Shown here in pieces: positions 33,315 to 35,579 of a stretch of DNA of 35,579 nt (positions are counted from its first letter, which is position 1; each line of letters begins with the position of its first letter). The stretch comes from Acidobacteriota bacterium. Its GTDB lineage: Bacteria > Acidobacteriota > Terriglobia > UBA7540. The notes beneath the pieces are model-generated. The model made no database searches, was not told the origin of the DNA, and saw only the letters and a list, made by a program, of their open reading frames with translations. The stretch lies in assembly GCA_003171295.1 (NCBI GenBank), contig PMYF01000907.1:1-35579 (forward strand), read 5' to 3'. A program made the translations under genes and the position numbers.

Positions 33315-35312
33315 ATGCACAACCCCACCAGGCAAGATCGAGAGAACCCTGCGAAGGGGGACGCCGGTCCGGCCTCCCAGACTCCGGTTGCGCCGGAGTT
33401 TGTACAGGCTGAACTTGAAAGAGTCTTGGCAAGCAAGACCTTCAGTAGCTCTCCACGTCTCAGCCGTTTCCTAAGGTTCACCGTAGAGCAGACTATCCAA
33501 GGGCACAAAGACAAGATCAAAGAATACCTCCTAGGGGTTGATGTGTTTGACCGCGGGCGGTCCTATGATCCTCGAATAGATCCCATTGTGCGAGTGGAAG
33601 CAGGCAGGCTGCGGACCAAGCTCCAGCAGTACTACATATCCGAGGGTGCGTGTGCTCCTCTGGTTTTCGAACTCCCCAAGGGAAGGTACATACCTAGCTT
33701 TCGCACCAATGATTCTCCGCAGGCTGGTAATGAGCGCCACTTGCCTCGATTTTGGCGACCCCTAGGATTCCAGGGCATATCGTTGTTGGTGATCGGGCTC
33801 CTGGGGCTTGGAATCATGCTCTATTGGATTGTCCACTCGTTATCCCGGAAGCGCTCTGACTTTAACTCTGCTGCGGCAGTTGCGGGCGCGCCAATCGATA
33901 AGGCGCAGAACATATCCCGGGGTGGGGTGTCGTCCATTGCGGTCCTCCCTTTTGAGGATCTGAGCCCGCAGAAGGACCAAGCCTACTTCTGCGATGGAAT
34001 GACCGATACCCTCATTAACGCCTTGACCAAAGTGGCGGGATTGCGTGTAGCGGCGCGTACCTCAGCGTTTTCCTTTAGGGACAAACAGGTGGACATTGGG
34101 ACGATTGGGGAAAAGCTCCATGTGGGGGCGGTACTCGAAGGGAGTGTTCGGAAGGCAGACAAGAGGCTGAGAGTCTCAGCCCAACTGGTCAATGTGTCCG
34201 ACGGCCTGAACATTTGGTCTGAGGTATACGATCGGAACATTGAGGACATCTTTGCCATACAGGATGAAATCTCCTGGGCGATTGTCAACGCTCTTGAAAA
34301 CAAACTCGCGGAATCTTCTGGAACAGGGAAACAACTCGCCAAGACATATACTCGGAATCCGGATGCCTACGCTCTCTATTTGCGGGGCCAATACCACCTG
34401 GCGCAGATGACCCGTCCTGCGATCGACAAGAGCATGAGCTACTTCACCAAGGCCATTAAGGTAGATCCGAGCTACGCCCTGGCCTATGCGGGGATGGCCG
34501 AAGCGTACAACCTTCTGGGGAATTTGAACTTTTCACCTCCCCATGAGGTTATGCCGAAGGCGAAGGCAGCAGCATTGAAGGCTCTAGCGATTGACGAGTC
34601 ACTCGCTGAGGCACACGCCGCGCTGGGGCTTGTCAAGTCAACCTATGACTGGGATTGGCAGGGCGCCGAGCGGGAGTTTAGACGCGCCATCGAGCTTAAC
34701 CCGGGCTATGTATCCGCTTATCAATGGTATGGGTTGACTTGCCTGGCATCGACGGGCCGCATGGGAGAAGCCCTGGCCGCCATCTCGCAAGCCCGGAGCC
34801 TCGACCCGTTATCGCTGCTTACCAATACCAATCTGGCGACCGTTCTCCTGAGGCTGGGTCGGTACGACGAAGCTATCCGAATTTACATGGAAACCATCGA
34901 CCTTGAACCGGGATTCTTCTGGGCATACAGAGATTTGGGGTTAGCTTTGTACGAGAAACATTCGTTCCGGGATTCCATCAATGCCCTCGAAAAGGCGAAT
35001 ACAATTTCCAATGGAAACCCTGGGGTCATGGCAGCACTTGGCTACTGCTACGGTGCAACCGGCAACACGCCCAAAGCGCAGCATATCCTCAATGAATTGA
35101 AGGAGCTTTCGAGGAAAACCTACGTGCCTCCGTACCATGTGGCGGCAGTCTACGTGGGCCTTGGCAATAAGGTACAGGCGCTGGAGTGGCTGGACCGAGC
35201 CTATGAAGATCGTTCCATATGGATGAATGGAATTGGAGTGGACCCGTTGTTCGCCAGCTTGCGCAAAGAGCCGCAGTTCATCGCCATATTGAAGGGAATG
35301 GGATTGGAATAG
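33315..35312 (+). CDS. TolB-like/TPR transmembrane signalling protein (CadC-like architecture)
   Basis: A 665-residue protein in four parts. (1) An N-terminal cytoplasmic domain, about residues 25-130, with SSSPRLSRFLRFTVEQTIQG, KIKEYLLGVDVFDRGRSYDP and RIDPIVRVEAGRLRTKLQQY. It is common in Acidobacteriota proteins and probably helical, perhaps DNA-binding. (2) One transmembrane helix (ISLLVIGLLGLGIMLYWIVH). (3) A TolB-N/FlgO-like domain starting SSIAVLPFEDLSPQKDQAYF and running through GLRVAARTSAFSFRDKQVDI to LRVSAQLVNVSDGLNIWSEV. (4) About eight TPRs to the end. The layout is like membrane transcription regulators of the CadC type, where an outside sensor controls a DNA-binding inside domain; that role is inferred. 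The start is taken at ATG 33315 (MHNPTRQDRENP) after GAAGGGC; ATG 33255 is possible. It stands alone. The 267 bases after it contain nothing clear. Confidence 0.82.
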   Translation: MHNPTRQDRENPAKGDAGPASQTPVAPEFVQAELERVLASKTFSSSPRLSRFLRFTVEQTIQGHKDKIKEYLLGVDVFDRGRSYDPRIDPIVRVEAGRLRTKLQQYYISEGACAPLVFELPKGRYIPSFRTNDSPQAGNERHLPRFWRPLGFQGISLLVIGLLGLGIMLYWIVHSLSRKRSDFNSAAAVAGAPIDKAQNISRGGVSSIAVLPFEDLSPQKDQAYFCDGMTDTLINALTKVAGLRVAARTSAFSFRDKQVDIGTIGEKLHVGAVLEGSVRKADKRLRVSAQLVNVSDGLNIWSEVYDRNIEDIFAIQDEISWAIVNALENKLAESSGTGKQLAKTYTRNPDAYALYLRGQYHLAQMTRPAIDKSMSYFTKAIKVDPSYALAYAGMAEAYNLLGNLNFSPPHEVMPKAKAAALKALAIDESLAEAHAALGLVKSTYDWDWQGAEREFRRAIELNPGYVSAYQWYGLTCLASTGRMGEALAAISQARSLDPLSLLTNTNLATVLLRLGRYDEAIRIYMETIDLEPGFFWAYRDLGLALYEKHSFRDSINALEKANTISNGNPGVMAALGYCYGATGNTPKAQHILNELKELSRKTYVPPYHVAAVYVGLGNKVQALEWLDRAYEDRSIWMNGIGVDPLFASLRKEPQFIAILKGMGLE

Positions 35313-35579
35313 TAAGCGGAGAGCCACTCCTAGACTCCGGAATTTGGGTTTCCCCTATCGACCAGACCGCCCGCCCGCAACCCTTGAGAAGAGAAACTAC
35401 AAGGGTCCGGGGAGCGACACCGCGGGAAGAGCTCTTGCTTCTTCCCACCATCAACTAGCAAAGGTAGATTTACCGTAACTTTACGTTGTTGTACTTCCCC
35501 TAACCGCTCACCAGCCGTACAGTCGGTTCTACGCTGCTGAGGTACAGCCAAAGGCCTGGTTGGGCGGAGGTGCAATGCG

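Noticed and set aside
1..35579. CRISPR array
   Set aside because: No regularly spaced repeats of 23-37 bases with unique spacers were seen; the GAGAC cluster is far too short and irregular.

Overview
The window looks like chromosomal DNA of a GC-rich, heterotrophic soil or sediment bacterium, most likely an Acidobacteriota member. I infer this from the combination of an Oar-like TonB-dependent receptor with an N-terminal carboxypeptidase-regulatory domain, a PadR regulator joined to the start of an ADOP-type (acidobacterial orphan permease) protein, many TPR proteins, a TolB-like/TPR membrane protein with the N-terminal domain usual in that phylum, and several SGNH esterases. No rRNA or complete tRNA gene was found, so the assignment is by gene content only.

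Left part (about 1-15,100): an eroded accessory or mobile region. It starts with the catalytic C-terminal part of a tyrosine integrase (minus strand, cut by the window edge). Next come a small HTH protein, a zinc-ribbon protein, a terminase small subunit broken by an in-frame amber codon, and a terminase large subunit that stops after its ATPase motifs. A secreted SGNH esterase follows. Then comes a membrane-anchored protein beside an ImmA/IrrE-type metallopeptidase gene carrying two nonsense codons, which is divergent from a small XRE regulator. A multi-pass membrane protein and an HGSNAT/DUF5009-like acyltransferase follow. The next block is a ruined type I restriction locus: hsdR has a one-base deletion, hsdS is truncated, and hsdM is absent. 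An unrecognised protein and a HExxH peptidase with some resemblance to Lit (U49) come after it. The region closes with a zinc-knuckle mini-protein, a second copy of the integrase 3' end and a tRNA 3'-end fragment, which together look like an old attachment site.

Middle (15,600-19,000): glgC (glycogen synthesis) is the one clear core-metabolism gene here. It is followed by a PadR/ADOP deletion fusion and an IS110-family transposase remnant with five in-frame stops.

Right part (19,050-35,312): two tandem exported TPR proteins on the plus strand. A minus-strand run follows, in transcription order: PLP-dependent decarboxylase, GH20 beta-hexosaminidase, a TPR protein (now a pseudogene), a TonB-dependent receptor and a Tat-type SGNH hydrolase. 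Export signals, hexosaminidase, receptor and esterase suggest uptake and trimming of N-acetylhexosamine-containing, acylated glycans. A TolB-like/TPR membrane protein on the plus strand ends the window.

The striking global feature is decay. At least eight genes carry nonsense codons, frameshifts, deletions or truncations. I see no convincing intact new defence system. The best candidates for novelty are the HExxH peptidase in the broken restriction island and the membrane-protein/ImmA/XRE trio.
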